Assembly (NCBI GenBank): GCA_046349355.1 | Contig: JAXMCM010000022.1 | Span: 190,055-254,054 of the forward strand | Length of the DNA: 64,000 nucleotides | Direction of reading: 5' to 3' | Source: CALKJU01 sp046349355 | Lineage (GTDB): Bacteria; Pseudomonadota; Alphaproteobacteria; Geminicoccales; Geminicoccaceae | Shown here: positions 17,061 through 29,581 of the stretch, in pieces | Numbering within the stretch: the first letter of the stretch is position 1 | How the letters are laid out: the number at the start of each line of letters is the position of its first letter | Notes under the pieces: model-generated | What the model was told of the DNA's origin: nothing | What the model saw: only the letters and a program-made list of their open reading frames with translations | Databases searched by the model: none | Made by a program: the position numbers and the translations under genes

Positions 17061-18188
17061 ATGTCTCTTACCGGCACGACGAACACGTCGGCGCACACGG
17101 CGTTGCGGTATCTGGCGTCGAACCAGTCTTCGGCGTCGAGCTCGCTGGCGAAGCTGTCGAGCGGGTCGCGGATCGTCAAGGCGTCGGACGACGCGGCGTC
17201 GCTGGCGGTGGGCACCAAGCTGAAGGCCGACGTGACGGCCTTGAAGCAGGCGGCGGTGAACGCCGGCCAGGCGTCGTCGCTGCTGCAGGTGGCCGACGGC
17301 GGCATGGCCAAGGTGTCGGACATCCTGCAGCGGATGAAGGCGCTGGCGGTGCAGGCGCAGTCGGGCTCGGTGACCGACAACGAGCGGACCTTCCTCGACC
17401 GCGAGTACCAGCAGCTGGTCTCGCAGATCGACGACATCGCCGACCAGACCAAGTTCAACGGCGGCCAGCTGATCAACGGCTCGGCCGGCAAGACGCTGGC
17501 GGCGACGTTCAGCACCTCGGCGGTCGGGATCAGCGGGCTCCTGTCGGGCAACGCCGCCGCCGACGACTACACCCTGGCCTATGCCTACACCTCGGGCTCG
17601 AGCCTCGGCCAGTTCACCCTGACCCAGGTCGGGGCGACGCTGGCGCAGACGGTGCAGTTCACCCACGGGGCGGCCGACGTGGTCTACGAGGGCCGCATCG
17701 ACTTCGACACCGCCGGGGTGCAGATCAACCTCGCCAACTTCGACTTCAGCGCCACCTTCGCCGGCACCGACGCGCAGTTCACCGTCGCCGGCTCGGGCAC
17801 CCTGAGCTTCCAGGTCGGCGTCGACTCCGGCGACACCATCGCCGTCAACCTCGGCGACGTCCGGGCGACGACGCTGGGCATCGGCGGCACCTCGATCACC
17901 AGCTCGGGCAACGCCGTCACCGCCGGCAACGCGCTCGACACCGCCATCGCCAGCCTCAACGACAACCGCGCCACGCTGGGTGCCTTGATGTCGCGCTTCG
18001 AGTTCGCCAGCGCCAACCTCGCCACCTCCATCGAGAACCTCGACGCCGCCAGGTCCACCCTCATGGACGTCGACATGGCCGCCGAGATGACCCAGTTCAC
18101 CTCCCTCCAGGTCCTCACCCAGGCCGGCGTCGCCATGCTCGCCCAGGCCAACCAGATGCCGCAGAATCTGTTAAGGCTTCTGAGCTAA
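17061..18188 (+). CDS. fliC: flagellin
   Basis: A 375-residue filament subunit. The N-terminal helical D0/D1 domain carries the hallmark SSGSRIVKASDDAASLAVG and FLDREYQQLVSQIDDIA; the C-terminal half-domain has NLDAARSTLMDVDMAAEM and ends in QANQMPQNLLRLLS. The central part, about 140-260, is the variable surface domain. Typical of the shorter flagellins. It heads a fliC-flaG-fliD-fliS cluster. A GGAG-type ribosome site (AAGGAGCC) precedes the ATG. A strong hairpin follows, which may raise flagellin over the downstream genes. Confidence 0.95.
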   Translation: MSLTGTTNTSAHTALRYLASNQSSASSSLAKLSSGSRIVKASDDAASLAVGTKLKADVTALKQAAVNAGQASSLLQVADGGMAKVSDILQRMKALAVQAQSGSVTDNERTFLDREYQQLVSQIDDIADQTKFNGGQLINGSAGKTLAATFSTSAVGISGLLSGNAAADDYTLAYAYTSGSSLGQFTLTQVGATLAQTVQFTHGAADVVYEGRIDFDTAGVQINLANFDFSATFAGTDAQFTVAGSGTLSFQVGVDSGDTIAVNLGDVRATTLGIGGTSITSSGNAVTAGNALDTAIASLNDNRATLGALMSRFEFASANLATSIENLDAARSTLMDVDMAAEMTQFTSLQVLTQAGVAMLAQANQMPQNLLRLLS

Positions 18189-18198
18189 GGCCTGGAAC

Positions 18199-18247
18199 GG
18201 GGCGCCGGCGACGGCGGCCGCTCCGGCCGTCGCTCCGCCGGCGCCCC
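18199..18247 (+). terminator. strong hairpin between fliC and flaG
   Basis: Perfect 12 bp arms (GGGGCGCCGGCG at 18199-18210 and CGCCGGCGCCCC at 18236-18247) enclose a smaller inner hairpin. It starts 10 bp after the fliC stop. There is no long U-run, so it may be a partial terminator or a stabiliser of the fliC transcript. Confidence 0.6.
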
Positions 18248-18278
18248 GCTTGGCCCTTGAGCCGAGGTGGGCCCGACC

Positions 18279-18629
18279 ATGCCCGACGATCTGACCGTAG
18301 CTTCCGTGGCCGCAGCCGAGCCGGTGACGACCCGGCAGGGCGGCTCGCGTCCGGCCGTGCCGGCGCGCCAGGCGCTGGAGGCGGCGACCTCGCTGGCCGC
18401 CGGCTCCGGCCTCGATGCCGCCGTCGGCCGGGCCGCGAGCGGCCTCTATCCCGACCGGTCCGTGCAGGTGTCGAGCTTCGTCGACGGCGCCAGCGGGCGC
18501 TCGGTCTACCGGGTGGCCGACCGGGTCACCGGCGAGGTGCTGATGCAGTCGCCGGCCGAGGAGCTCCTCCGCTTCTACGCCAGCAGCCGCGCCGCGCTCG
18601 AGCGGCCGCTGCTGGCGATCGACGCCTGA
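18279..18629 (+). CDS. flaG: FlaG family flagellar protein
   Basis: A 116-residue protein with the FlaG domain in its second half: a beta-type stretch VQVSSFVDGASG, VYRVADRVTGEVL and SPAEELLRFYAS. FlaG affects filament length in other bacteria. The ATG at 18279, behind GAGGTGG, is preferred over a GTG 12 bp upstream. It sits between fliC and fliD, as in many flagellin loci. The N-terminal half is low-complexity and poorly conserved. Confidence 0.75.
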   Translation: MPDDLTVASVAAAEPVTTRQGGSRPAVPARQALEAATSLAAGSGLDAAVGRAASGLYPDRSVQVSSFVDGASGRSVYRVADRVTGEVLMQSPAEELLRFYASSRAALERPLLAIDA

Positions 18630-18638
18630 GGCGCGGCC

Positions 18639-20375
18639 ATGGCGAGCACCAGCGCCGCCGGCCTCGGCACCCTGACCACGACGGGCGGCGCGACGCGGCT
18701 GTCGGGCTCGGCCTCGGGCGTCGACACCGAGGCCCTGATCGGTGCCCTGAGCGACACCCGGCGCCTGCCGGCGGTCCGCCTCGAGAACCGGATCACGGTC
18801 AACGAGGCCAGGGCCAGCGCCTATGGCGAGCTGCGCGGCCTGCTGGCGACCCTGCGCGACAGCGTCGCCGGGCTGCGCAACCCGCCGGGCTTCCTCGGCA
18901 GCCGCAGCAACCTGTTCGAGGCCAAGGAGGCCTACTACAGCTCGAGCACGACCACGTCGCCGGCCTCGCTGATGGCCGTCGCCGCCGACTCCTCGGCCGC
19001 CACCGGCCGCTACGAGATCGTCGTCCAGCGCCTCGCCACCGCCCAGAAGCTGGCGGCGGACCCGGTCGCCGACGCCGCCGCGGCGCTGGCCGACAGCACC
19101 AACGGCGGCACCGCCTTCTCCGGCAGCCTCACGCTCGGGCTCGCCGGCGGCGCCCGGGCGACGATCGCCGTCGACGGGACGATGTCGCTCGACGACCTGC
19201 GCGCGGCCGTCAACCTGCAAAGCGGGACGAGCGGCGTCACTGCGTCGATCCTGCAGGTCTCGGCAACCGACCGCCGGCTGATCCTCACCGCCACCGAGAC
19301 CGGCAAGGCCGTGACCATGGCCAACGCCGCCGGCGACGACGTGCTGGGCATCCTCGGCCTGTCGGCGGATGGCGGCACGACCGTGGCCAACCCCATCCAG
19401 TCGGCGCAGACGGCGCTGTTGGGCATCGACGGAGTGGCCATCGAGCGGACCTCCAACCGGGTCACCGATGCGGTCGCCGGCCTGACCGTCGACCTCTACC
19501 GCGCCGAGCCCGGCACCACCGTCACGGTCGAGATCGGCCGCGCGCTGGGCGGCGTGAAGGAGCAGCTCGGCAAGGTGGTCGACGCGGTCAACGCGCTGCG
19601 CGACTTCGTCGCCCGCCAGAACACGGTCGACGAGGACGGCAAGGTCGCCGACGATGCCGTGCTGTTCGGCGACACGACCCTGCGCGGCATCGCCGACCGG
19701 ATCGGCCGCATCCTCTCCGGCCGGGTCGACGGGCTGGCCCCCGGCGCCGCCGCCTCGGTCGGCGCCCTCGGCATCCGCTACGATGGCCAGGGCCGCCTCG
19801 GCCTCGACGAGACGGTGCTCGACGGCAAGCTGCTGGGCGCACTGGACGAGGTCCGCGGCGTGCTGGAGTTCCGCTTCGCCGCGAGCTCGCCCGACCTGCA
19901 GCTGTTCGCCCGCGGCCCGGCGCTGGGCGACACCGCCTTCACCGTCGCCATCACCGACGCCGATGCCGACGGCGTGCCGGAGAGCGCCAGCATCGACGGG
20001 GTCGCGGTCGACATCGACGGCACCACCCTCGTCGGCCGCGACGGCACGGCCTATGCCGGGCTCGAGCTGATCTGGAGCGGCAGGGGCAGCACCAGCATCG
20101 GCGCCACCGCGACCCGCGGCATCGCCGAGCAGCTGCATGCCGCGCTCGAGCCCGTCCTCGACGAGAGCGATGGCAGCCTTGCCGTCGCCGCCGACAGCCT
20201 CGTGACGCAGAACCGCGCGCTGGCCGCCGAGGTCGAGCGGATCGATGCCCGCGTCGCCGACTTCCGGGCCCGCCTGGTCCAGCGCTTCGCCGCCATGGAG
20301 ACCGCCATGTCGATGGCGCAGGCGCTGCTGCAGCAGGTCCGCACCACCACCGACGCGATGTTCGCCGACAACTGA
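18639..20375 (+). CDS. fliD: flagellar filament capping protein FliD (hook-associated protein 2)
   Basis: A 578-residue protein forming the filament cap that helps flagellin fold and assemble at the tip. The N-terminal FliD_N segment is present (SASGVDTEALIGALSDTRRLPAVRLENRI as overlapping motifs SGVDTEALI and RLPAVRLENRI). A coiled-coil C-terminus (DARVADFRARLVQRFAAMETAMS) matches FliD_C. The start lies 9 bp after flaG. It is followed by fliS, its usual partner. Confidence 0.93.
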   Translation: MASTSAAGLGTLTTTGGATRLSGSASGVDTEALIGALSDTRRLPAVRLENRITVNEARASAYGELRGLLATLRDSVAGLRNPPGFLGSRSNLFEAKEAYYSSSTTTSPASLMAVAADSSAATGRYEIVVQRLATAQKLAADPVADAAAALADSTNGGTAFSGSLTLGLAGGARATIAVDGTMSLDDLRAAVNLQSGTSGVTASILQVSATDRRLILTATETGKAVTMANAAGDDVLGILGLSADGGTTVANPIQSAQTALLGIDGVAIERTSNRVTDAVAGLTVDLYRAEPGTTVTVEIGRALGGVKEQLGKVVDAVNALRDFVARQNTVDEDGKVADDAVLFGDTTLRGIADRIGRILSGRVDGLAPGAAASVGALGIRYDGQGRLGLDETVLDGKLLGALDEVRGVLEFRFAASSPDLQLFARGPALGDTAFTVAITDADADGVPESASIDGVAVDIDGTTLVGRDGTAYAGLELIWSGRGSTSIGATATRGIAEQLHAALEPVLDESDGSLAVAADSLVTQNRALAAEVERIDARVADFRARLVQRFAAMETAMSMAQALLQQVRTTTDAMFADN

Positions 20376-20392
20376 CCGGAGGCTTCAGCCGC

Positions 20393-20824
20393 ATGTCGAC
20401 CCTTGCCAGCGCCCGCGCCGCCTCGGCCTACGGCCAGGCGGCGCCGACCGGCGCCGACGCGGGCATGATCGTGATGCTCTACGACGGCATCGCCCGCCAC
20501 GTCCGCGCCGCCCGCGCGGCGGTCCTCGCCGGGGCCATCGAGGAGCGCTGGCGCTGCGTCGGCAAGGCGGCCGCCATCGTCGAGGGCCTGCAGGACTGCC
20601 TCGACCACACCCGCGGCGGCGCCGTCGCCCGCAGCCTCGACGCCTGGTACACCCAGCTCGGCCTGCAGCTGCAGCGCATCAACCTGCGCAACGACGTCGC
20701 CGCCTGCGATGCCGTGCTGGCGCAGCTCGCCACCATGCGGGCCAGCTGGGCCGCCGTCGCCGGGCAGGCCCCGGTCGCGGCACCGCCGCCGCCCGTCGAG
20801 CGGCCTGCCGCCCGGATCGCCTGA
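20393..20824 (+). CDS. fliS: flagellar export chaperone FliS
   Basis: A 143-residue helical chaperone that binds the flagellin C-terminus in the cytosol. The family signature is MIVMLYDGIARHVRAA, then four helices with EGLQDCLDHTRGGAVARSLDAWY. A GGAGG ribosome site lies 10 bp before the ATG. A proline- and alanine-rich tail follows the fold. The gene ends the cluster 12 bp before the convergent oxoprolinase gene. Confidence 0.92.
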   Translation: MSTLASARAASAYGQAAPTGADAGMIVMLYDGIARHVRAARAAVLAGAIEERWRCVGKAAAIVEGLQDCLDHTRGGAVARSLDAWYTQLGLQLQRINLRNDVAACDAVLAQLATMRASWAAVAGQAPVAAPPPPVERPAARIA

Positions 20825-20835
20825 GCCGGTCCGGC

Positions 20836-24456
<3,621 letters not shown>

Positions 24457-24582
24457 CGGCCTTGTCCTCCATCGCTCGGCTGCATCCTATAGCGGTTCCC
24501 CCGCCGCGGCCTACCGGCAGGGCCTTGCCGCGCCGCCGCCCGCGGGCTTATGCTCAGTACTCCTGACTATCGGGGTGCCGGC

Positions 24583-25281
24583 ATGCTGCTGTTCGACCTG
24601 ATGAGCGAGCCGATCGAGGCGCGCATCGTCGACGCCCTCGGCCGTCTCGGCATGGCGCTGCGGCAGGAGGCCTGGCACGCCTGCGAGGCGGCCGGGCTGA
24701 CGCCGACCCAGGCCAGCATCCTGGGCGCCGTGCTGCAGGCGGTCCGCCGGGCGCCGACGGCGACGCAGGTCGCCCGGCAGGTCGGCGTGACGCTGCAGAC
24801 CGCGAGCGTCGCCATCCATGCCCTGGTCGCCAAGGGACTGCTGCAGCGCGTCGCCGACAGCGACGACGGCCGCGCCATCCGGCTGCACCTGACCCCGGCC
24901 GGAAGCAGCCTCGCCGGGTCGATGCGCAGCTGGCCCGAGGCCCTGCGGCCGTCGATCGACGCCCTCGGCGCCGGGCCGCAGGCGGCGCTGCTGGCGGCCC
25001 TCGTCCGCATGCTGCACGACCTCGACCGCGACGGCCGGCTGTCGACGCCCGGGATGTGCATCAGCTGCCGGCACTTCCGGCCGCACGTCACGTGGGAGCA
25101 GGACGCGCCGCACCGCTGCGACTTCCACGGCGCGCAGCTGGGCGACCGCCATTTCCGCCTTGCCTGTCCGGAGCACGAGCCGGCACCCGACGACAGCATC
25201 GCCGCCCACTGGCGCCAGCACATGCGGACATGGCACGACGAGGCCGGCCGCCCGATCGACGGAATGGCCGCGGACCCTTGA
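24583..25281 (+). CDS. MarR-type regulator with C-terminal cysteine metal-binding tail
   Basis: About 232 residues. A winged helix (AAGLTPTQASILGAVLQ, then ARQVGVTLQTASVAIHALVAKGLL and the wing DSDDGRAIRLHLT) is followed by a tail not found in plain MarR proteins: CISCRHFRPH, later HRCDFHG and then ACPEHEP. The four cysteines and nearby histidines fit a zinc or Fe-S site. The ATG at 24583 behind GGGGTG is chosen; an in-frame ATG at 24550 has no ribosome site. It faces the oxoprolinase gene and may regulate it. Confidence 0.8.
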   Translation: MLLFDLMSEPIEARIVDALGRLGMALRQEAWHACEAAGLTPTQASILGAVLQAVRRAPTATQVARQVGVTLQTASVAIHALVAKGLLQRVADSDDGRAIRLHLTPAGSSLAGSMRSWPEALRPSIDALGAGPQAALLAALVRMLHDLDRDGRLSTPGMCISCRHFRPHVTWEQDAPHRCDFHGAQLGDRHFRLACPEHEPAPDDSIAAHWRQHMRTWHDEAGRPIDGMAADP

Positions 25282-25336
25282 CCTCGGCGCCCGCCGCGAC
25301 AGGCTAGCGCGGTAGCGGACGGAAGGACGGACCGGC

Positions 25337-26110
25337 TTGGCGATCTGGGGAAAGCTGTTGGGCACCGCGGCCGGCCTCGCCGTCGGCGGTCCCCTGGGAG
25401 CATTGCTGGGCGGCGTCGCCGGGCACGTCTACGACCGCTGGCGCCGCGAGCCGAAGGCGGTGGCCGAGGCCGAGCCGGTCGACCAGCTCGACACCCGCCG
25501 CATCGCCTATGCCACCGCCGTCATCGTGCTGGGCGCCAAGCTGGCCAAGGCCGACGGGGCGGTCAGCCGCGACGAGGTCCGCGCCTTCAAGGAGCTGTTC
25601 GACGTCGACGACGAGGACGTCGGCGGCATCGCCCGGATCTTCGACGAGGCCAAGCGCACGCCCGAGGGCTTCGAGCCCTACGCCCGCCAGGTCGCGGCGA
25701 TGTTCGGCGGCGACCCCGAGGTGCTGGAGGAGCTGCTCGACGACCTGTTCGCCCTGGCGGCGGCCGACGGCGGCCTGCACCCGGCCGAGATCGCCTGGCT
25801 GTCGCGGGTCGCCTCGATCTTCGGCTTCGGCCCGCACGAGTTCGCCGCCATCCTCGCCCGCTACGGCGCCGCCCACCGCGCCCCCATGCCCTCGGTCGGC
25901 CAGCCCGACGACTACGCCGTGCTCGGCCTCGACCGCGGCGCCAGCGACGACGCCATCCGCGCCGCCCGCCGCCGCCTGATCCAGGAGCACCACCCCGACC
26001 GCCTGATCGCCCGCGGCGTCCCGCCCGAGATGATCCGCACCGCCACCGAGAAGCTGGCCGCCATCAACGCCGCCTACGACCGCATCGCCAAGGAGCGCGG
26101 GCTGGGCTAG
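25337..26110 (+). CDS. DjlA-like membrane J-domain protein with TerB-like domain
   Basis: A 257-residue protein in the DjlA layout: a single N-terminal glycine-rich transmembrane segment (GTAAGLAVGGPLGALLGG), a TerB-like helical domain (about 55-175, with AKADGAVSRDEVRAFKE and AADGGLHPAEIAWLSRV), and a C-terminal J domain (about 195-257) with the HPD motif in QEHHPDRL. Such proteins recruit DnaK to the membrane. The start is a TTG behind GGAAGGA. It converges with the next gene, overlapping by 4 bp. Confidence 0.88.
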   Translation: MAIWGKLLGTAAGLAVGGPLGALLGGVAGHVYDRWRREPKAVAEAEPVDQLDTRRIAYATAVIVLGAKLAKADGAVSRDEVRAFKELFDVDDEDVGGIARIFDEAKRTPEGFEPYARQVAAMFGGDPEVLEELLDDLFALAAADGGLHPAEIAWLSRVASIFGFGPHEFAAILARYGAAHRAPMPSVGQPDDYAVLGLDRGASDDAIRAARRRLIQEHHPDRLIARGVPPEMIRTATEKLAAINAAYDRIAKERGLG

Positions 26111-26721
26111 CCCACCGACGGCCGCCGGCGCGTCCGCTTCGGCCCCTCGTCGAACATCCCGGCCTGCAGGCCCCAGCTGTCCCAGCCCGGGCGGGTCTCG
26201 CGGGCGAACATCTCGAGGTAGGGGCCGGGCGCCAGGCGCTCGATCCGCTCGGCCACCTCGTCGGGCTTGCGCGAGTGCTCGCGGCGCGGTGCCACCACCA
26301 GCCGCTGGACGTTGCCGGACTGGCGCTTGGGCCGGCCGCGCGTCGCCAGCAGGCAGGGCTCGGGATTGGCCCGCGTCCAGAAGCCCAGCCCGGTGAAGAA
26401 GTCGCGCGGGCCGAACAGCAGGCCGTCGCGGCCCTTGTTCAGCTTGGCCCAGTAGAAGCCCACCGTCTTGTAGGTGAAGCCCCAGGCGGCGATGACCTCG
26501 AGCGCGCGCGGCAGCAGCGGGTCGGTCGCCCACATCAGCAGGACGCAGTCCGGCGCCGTCCAGCTCGCCACCGGCAGCGCCTTGATGGCGGCGAGGCTCA
26601 TCGTGTCGTAGTGCGCCTCGGCGCTGCGGCCCTTGCCCTTGTCCGAGTAGGTCGCGAACGTCCAGGGCGGGTCGGCGTAGACCACGCGGTAGTCGCGGCG
26701 CGGCGGATCGGCAGGCGTCAA
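26107..26721 (-). CDS. MT-A70 family DNA/RNA N6-adenine methyltransferase
   Basis: A 204-residue protein with the catalytic DPPW in VVYADPPWTFATYS near residue 17, a conserved MWATDPLLPRALEVIAAWGF segment (quoted as MWATDPLL and ALEVIAAWGF), and the RRPVVAPR-like stretch VVAPRREHSRKPDE. The family methylates adenine in DNA or RNA and occurs often in prophages. No restriction enzyme or phage genes are nearby, so it is an orphan methyltransferase. It lies between djlA-like and MarR-GNAT genes. Confidence 0.88.
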   Translation of the reverse strand: MTPADPPRRDYRVVYADPPWTFATYSDKGKGRSAEAHYDTMSLAAIKALPVASWTAPDCVLLMWATDPLLPRALEVIAAWGFTYKTVGFYWAKLNKGRDGLLFGPRDFFTGLGFWTRANPEPCLLATRGRPKRQSGNVQRLVVAPRREHSRKPDEVAERIERLAPGPYLEMFARETRPGWDSWGLQAGMFDEGPKRTRRRPSVG

Positions 26722-26825
26722 CGGCGGTTCCGGGCTTTCTCTCTACGGGCATAGCGACCCGGCGGGCGCAGGCCAAGGCAACAGCCCTGCCGGAAGATTG
26801 TTGACTCCGGCAACAATCAGGGCGC

Positions 26826-27752
26826 ATGCCTCGAACCATGACCGATGCCGCCGTCGCCGCCGTCCGCGCCTTCAACCGCTTCTATACCCGGCGGATCGGC
26901 GTGCTCGCCGAGCACCTGCCGGGCGGCCGCCTCGGCCTGGCCGAGGCCCGCCTGCTGTTCGAGATCGGCCACGCGCCGGGCACCACGGCGACCGCTGTCG
27001 GCAGCGCGCTGGGCCTCGACCGCGGCCATCTCAGCCGGTTGCTGGCGGGCCTCGAGCGGCAGGGCCTGCTCGCACGCTCGCCCAGCCCGGAGGACGGCCG
27101 GCGCCGCCGGCTGGCGCTGACCGCCGCCGGCGCGGCGGCGCTGGCGGCGCACGAGCGGGCCGCCTCCGACGCCGTCGCCGGGCTGCTGCGCGCGGTGCCG
27201 GACGCCGACCGCGACCGGCTGGTCGGCGCCATGCAGGGGATCGAGCGGATCCTGGGCCCCGGCCGATCCGCACCCGCCGTCGCGCTGCGCCCGCCGCTGC
27301 CCGGCGATCTCGGCCGGATCGTCGCCCGCCACGGGGCCATCTACGCCGAGGAGCACGGCTTCGACGCACGCTTCGAGGGCATGGTCGCCGGGATCGTCGC
27401 CGCCTTCGCCGCGGCCCACGATCCGGCCCGCGAGCGCTGCTGGATCGCCACCTCCGACGGCGAGCCCGTGGGCTCGGTCCTGCTCGTCGCTCGCGACGCC
27501 GCCGAGGCGCAGCTGCGGCTGCTGCTGGTCGAGCGCCACGCGCGGGGCCTTGGCATCGGCCGCCGCCTGGTCGACACCTGCCTCGCCTTCGCCCGCGCTG
27601 CCGGCTACGCCCGGATCTCGCTCTGGACGCACAGCATGCTCGACGCCGCCCGCCGCCTCTACGCCGATGCCGGCTTCCGCCCCGTCGCCAGCGAGCCCTT
27701 CGAAGGCTTCGGCCAGGCCCTGACCAGCGAGCGCTGGGAGCGCCAGCTGTGA
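26826..27752 (+). CDS. MarR-type HTH and GNAT acetyltransferase fusion
   Basis: A 308-residue fusion. Residues about 5-140 are a MarR winged helix (GHAPGTTATAVGSALGLDRGHLSRLLAGLERQG read as separate helices, then a wing ending GRRRRLALT). Residues about 155-305 are a GNAT domain with the acetyl-CoA motif RGLGIGRRLVDTCLAFAR and RLYADAGFRPV. Such fusions are known and can both bind DNA and acetylate an unknown substrate. Its stop overlaps the next gene as GTGA. Confidence 0.9.
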   Translation: MPRTMTDAAVAAVRAFNRFYTRRIGVLAEHLPGGRLGLAEARLLFEIGHAPGTTATAVGSALGLDRGHLSRLLAGLERQGLLARSPSPEDGRRRRLALTAAGAAALAAHERAASDAVAGLLRAVPDADRDRLVGAMQGIERILGPGRSAPAVALRPPLPGDLGRIVARHGAIYAEEHGFDARFEGMVAGIVAAFAAAHDPARERCWIATSDGEPVGSVLLVARDAAEAQLRLLLVERHARGLGIGRRLVDTCLAFARAAGYARISLWTHSMLDAARRLYADAGFRPVASEPFEGFGQALTSERWERQL

Positions 27753-28492
27753 GCGACCTCGCCCTGCTGCAGCGCATCGAGACCGCGGCGATCTGGGCCT
27801 GGCCGCCGCTGGAGACCCGCTCCGTCCACGGCTGGCTGCTGTGCTGGGGCGGGCCCGCGACCCGCCGCCTTCGCTCGGCCCGCACGCTGGCCTTCGCGCC
27901 GGGTGCCGGCGTCACGGCCGCCATCGCCGAGGTCGAGCGCTACTGGGCGGACCGCGGCATGCCGAGCTGCTTCCACCTCGCCGACGGGGCGCAGCCGGCC
28001 GACCTCGACGCCCGGCTCGCCGACCGCGGCTACGCGCTGGAGACCCCGACCGACGTCATGGTCGCCGACCCGCAGGCCTCGGGTCCCGCCGATCCGGCCA
28101 TCGAGCTGCACGGCCGGGCCACCCAGGCGGTGATGAACGCCATCTGCGACGTCCGCTGGACGGCCGAGGGCCGGGCCGAGCGCGCCGCCATCTTCGCCCG
28201 CATCCGCCGCCCGCTCCGCTTCGCCCTGGCCTGGGTCGACGGCGAGCCGGCGGCGGCGGGCCTGTGCGTCCGCGACGGCGACCTCGCCGGCATCTTCGCC
28301 ATGCGCACCCAGCCGCGGTTCGCCCGCCGCGGCCTCGCCGGCAAGGTGCTGGCCCGGCTGGCCGGCTGGGCCGCCGGCGAGGGGGCCACCCGGCTCTACC
28401 TCCAGGTCGAGGCCGACAACGACCCGGCGCAGGCCGTCTACCGCCGCGCCGGCTTCCGCCGCATCTACGGCTACCACTACCGCGAGCGGTGA
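27749..28492 (+). CDS. GNAT family N-acetyltransferase
   Basis: A 247-residue acetyltransferase starting at a GTG that overlaps the previous stop. The C-terminal half carries the fold: TQPRFARRGLAGKVLARLAGWA (motif A, with R-x-x-G-x-A/G) and YLQVEADNDPAQAVYRRAGF (motif B), here quoted in parts. The N-terminal half is a less conserved GNAT-like module. The substrate is unknown. Coupling to the MarR-GNAT fusion suggests a shared role. Confidence 0.85.
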   Translation: MSDLALLQRIETAAIWAWPPLETRSVHGWLLCWGGPATRRLRSARTLAFAPGAGVTAAIAEVERYWADRGMPSCFHLADGAQPADLDARLADRGYALETPTDVMVADPQASGPADPAIELHGRATQAVMNAICDVRWTAEGRAERAAIFARIRRPLRFALAWVDGEPAAAGLCVRDGDLAGIFAMRTQPRFARRGLAGKVLARLAGWAAGEGATRLYLQVEADNDPAQAVYRRAGFRRIYGYHYRER

Positions 28493-28541
28493 GCGTAGCC
28501 GGCGGATTTGAACGGCGGTCGGATTGGTTCATGATGGCTGC

Positions 28542-28569
28542 TGCCGCCGCCTTCGTGGCCACGGCGGCA
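28542..28569 (+). promoter_or_regulatory. hairpin in the cysK leader
   Basis: Perfect 8 bp arms TGCCGCCG and CGGCGGCA with a 12-base loop lie just ahead of the cysK ribosome site. It could affect cysK translation, or it could end the upstream GNAT transcript. No known riboswitch was recognised. Confidence 0.3.
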
Positions 28570-28586
28570 AGGGCAGGGAGAGCCGC

Positions 28587-29570
28587 ATGACCGAGAGCGC
28601 CACCCGCAAGCCGCTGCAGCTCGACGGACCGTTGCGCCGCCGGGTCTACGACAGCATCGCCGAGACCATCGGCAACACGCCGCTGGTCCGCGTCCGTCGC
28701 CTGTGCGCCGAGGAGGGCGTGCAGGCCGACCTGATGCTGAAGCTCGAGTTCTTCAACCCGATCGCCAGCGTCAAGGACCGCATCGGGGTCAGCATGATCG
28801 AGGCGCTGGAGGCCGAGGGCCGCATCGGTCCCGGCACGGTCGTCATCGAGCCGACGTCCGGCAACACCGGCATCGGCCTCGCCTTCGTCTGTGCCGCCCG
28901 CGGCTACCGGCTGATCCTGACCATGCCCGAATCGGTCTCGATCGAGCGCCGCAAGATGCTGCGCTACCTCGGTGCCGAGCTCGAGCTGACCCCGCGCGAG
29001 CTCGGCATGCGCGGCGCCATCGCGCTCGCCAACGAGCTGCTGGCCCGGCACCCGGGCTCGGTGATGCCGAACCAGTTCGGCAACCCGGCCAACCCGGCCA
29101 TCCATCGCCGCACCACCGCCGAGGAGATCTGGGCCGACACCGACGGTGCGGTCGACGTCGTCGTCGCGGGCGTCGGCACGGGGGGCACGCTCACCGGCTG
29201 CGGCCAGGTGCTGAAGGCGCGCAAGCCGTCGGTGCGGATGGTGGCGGTCGAGCCCGCGGCCAGCCCGGTGCTGTCCGGCGGCGCCCCCGCCCCGCACCCG
29301 ATCCAGGGCATCGGCGCCGGGTTCGTGCCGGAGATCCTCGACCGGTCGATGGTCGACGAGGTCGTCCAGGTCGGCAACGACGAGGCCTTCGACACGGCCC
29401 ACCGGCTCGCCCGGCTGGAGGGCATCCCCGGCGGCATCTCGTCCGGTGCCGCGGTGGCGGCGGCGCTGCAGGTCGGCAGGCGGCCCGGCATGGCGGGCAA
29501 GACCATCGTCACCATCATCCCCTCGTTCGCCGAACGCTACATCACGACGGCGCTGTTCGAGGGGCTGTGA
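28587..29570 (+). CDS. cysK: cysteine synthase (O-acetylserine sulfhydrylase)
   Basis: A 327-residue PLP enzyme that makes cysteine from O-acetylserine and sulfide. The N-terminus shows IGNTPLVRVRRL, the PLP lysine is in NPIASVKDRIG, and the substrate loop is PTSGNTGIGLAF. The glycine-rich phosphate-binding GVGTGGTLTG is also present. The ATG at 28587 follows GGGAG; an upstream ATG at 28524 in the same frame would add a non-conserved stretch. CysM-type enzymes are close relatives. Confidence 0.93.
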   Translation: MTESATRKPLQLDGPLRRRVYDSIAETIGNTPLVRVRRLCAEEGVQADLMLKLEFFNPIASVKDRIGVSMIEALEAEGRIGPGTVVIEPTSGNTGIGLAFVCAARGYRLILTMPESVSIERRKMLRYLGAELELTPRELGMRGAIALANELLARHPGSVMPNQFGNPANPAIHRRTTAEEIWADTDGAVDVVVAGVGTGGTLTGCGQVLKARKPSVRMVAVEPAASPVLSGGAPAPHPIQGIGAGFVPEILDRSMVDEVVQVGNDEAFDTAHRLARLEGIPGGISSGAAVAAALQVGRRPGMAGKTIVTIIPSFAERYITTALFEGL

Positions 29571-29581
29571 CGCCGGCGGCA

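Noticed and set aside
16982..20824. Very long 1280-residue ORF over the flagellar cluster
   Set aside because: Only its end is real (fliS); the rest is a shadow of fliC and fliD.
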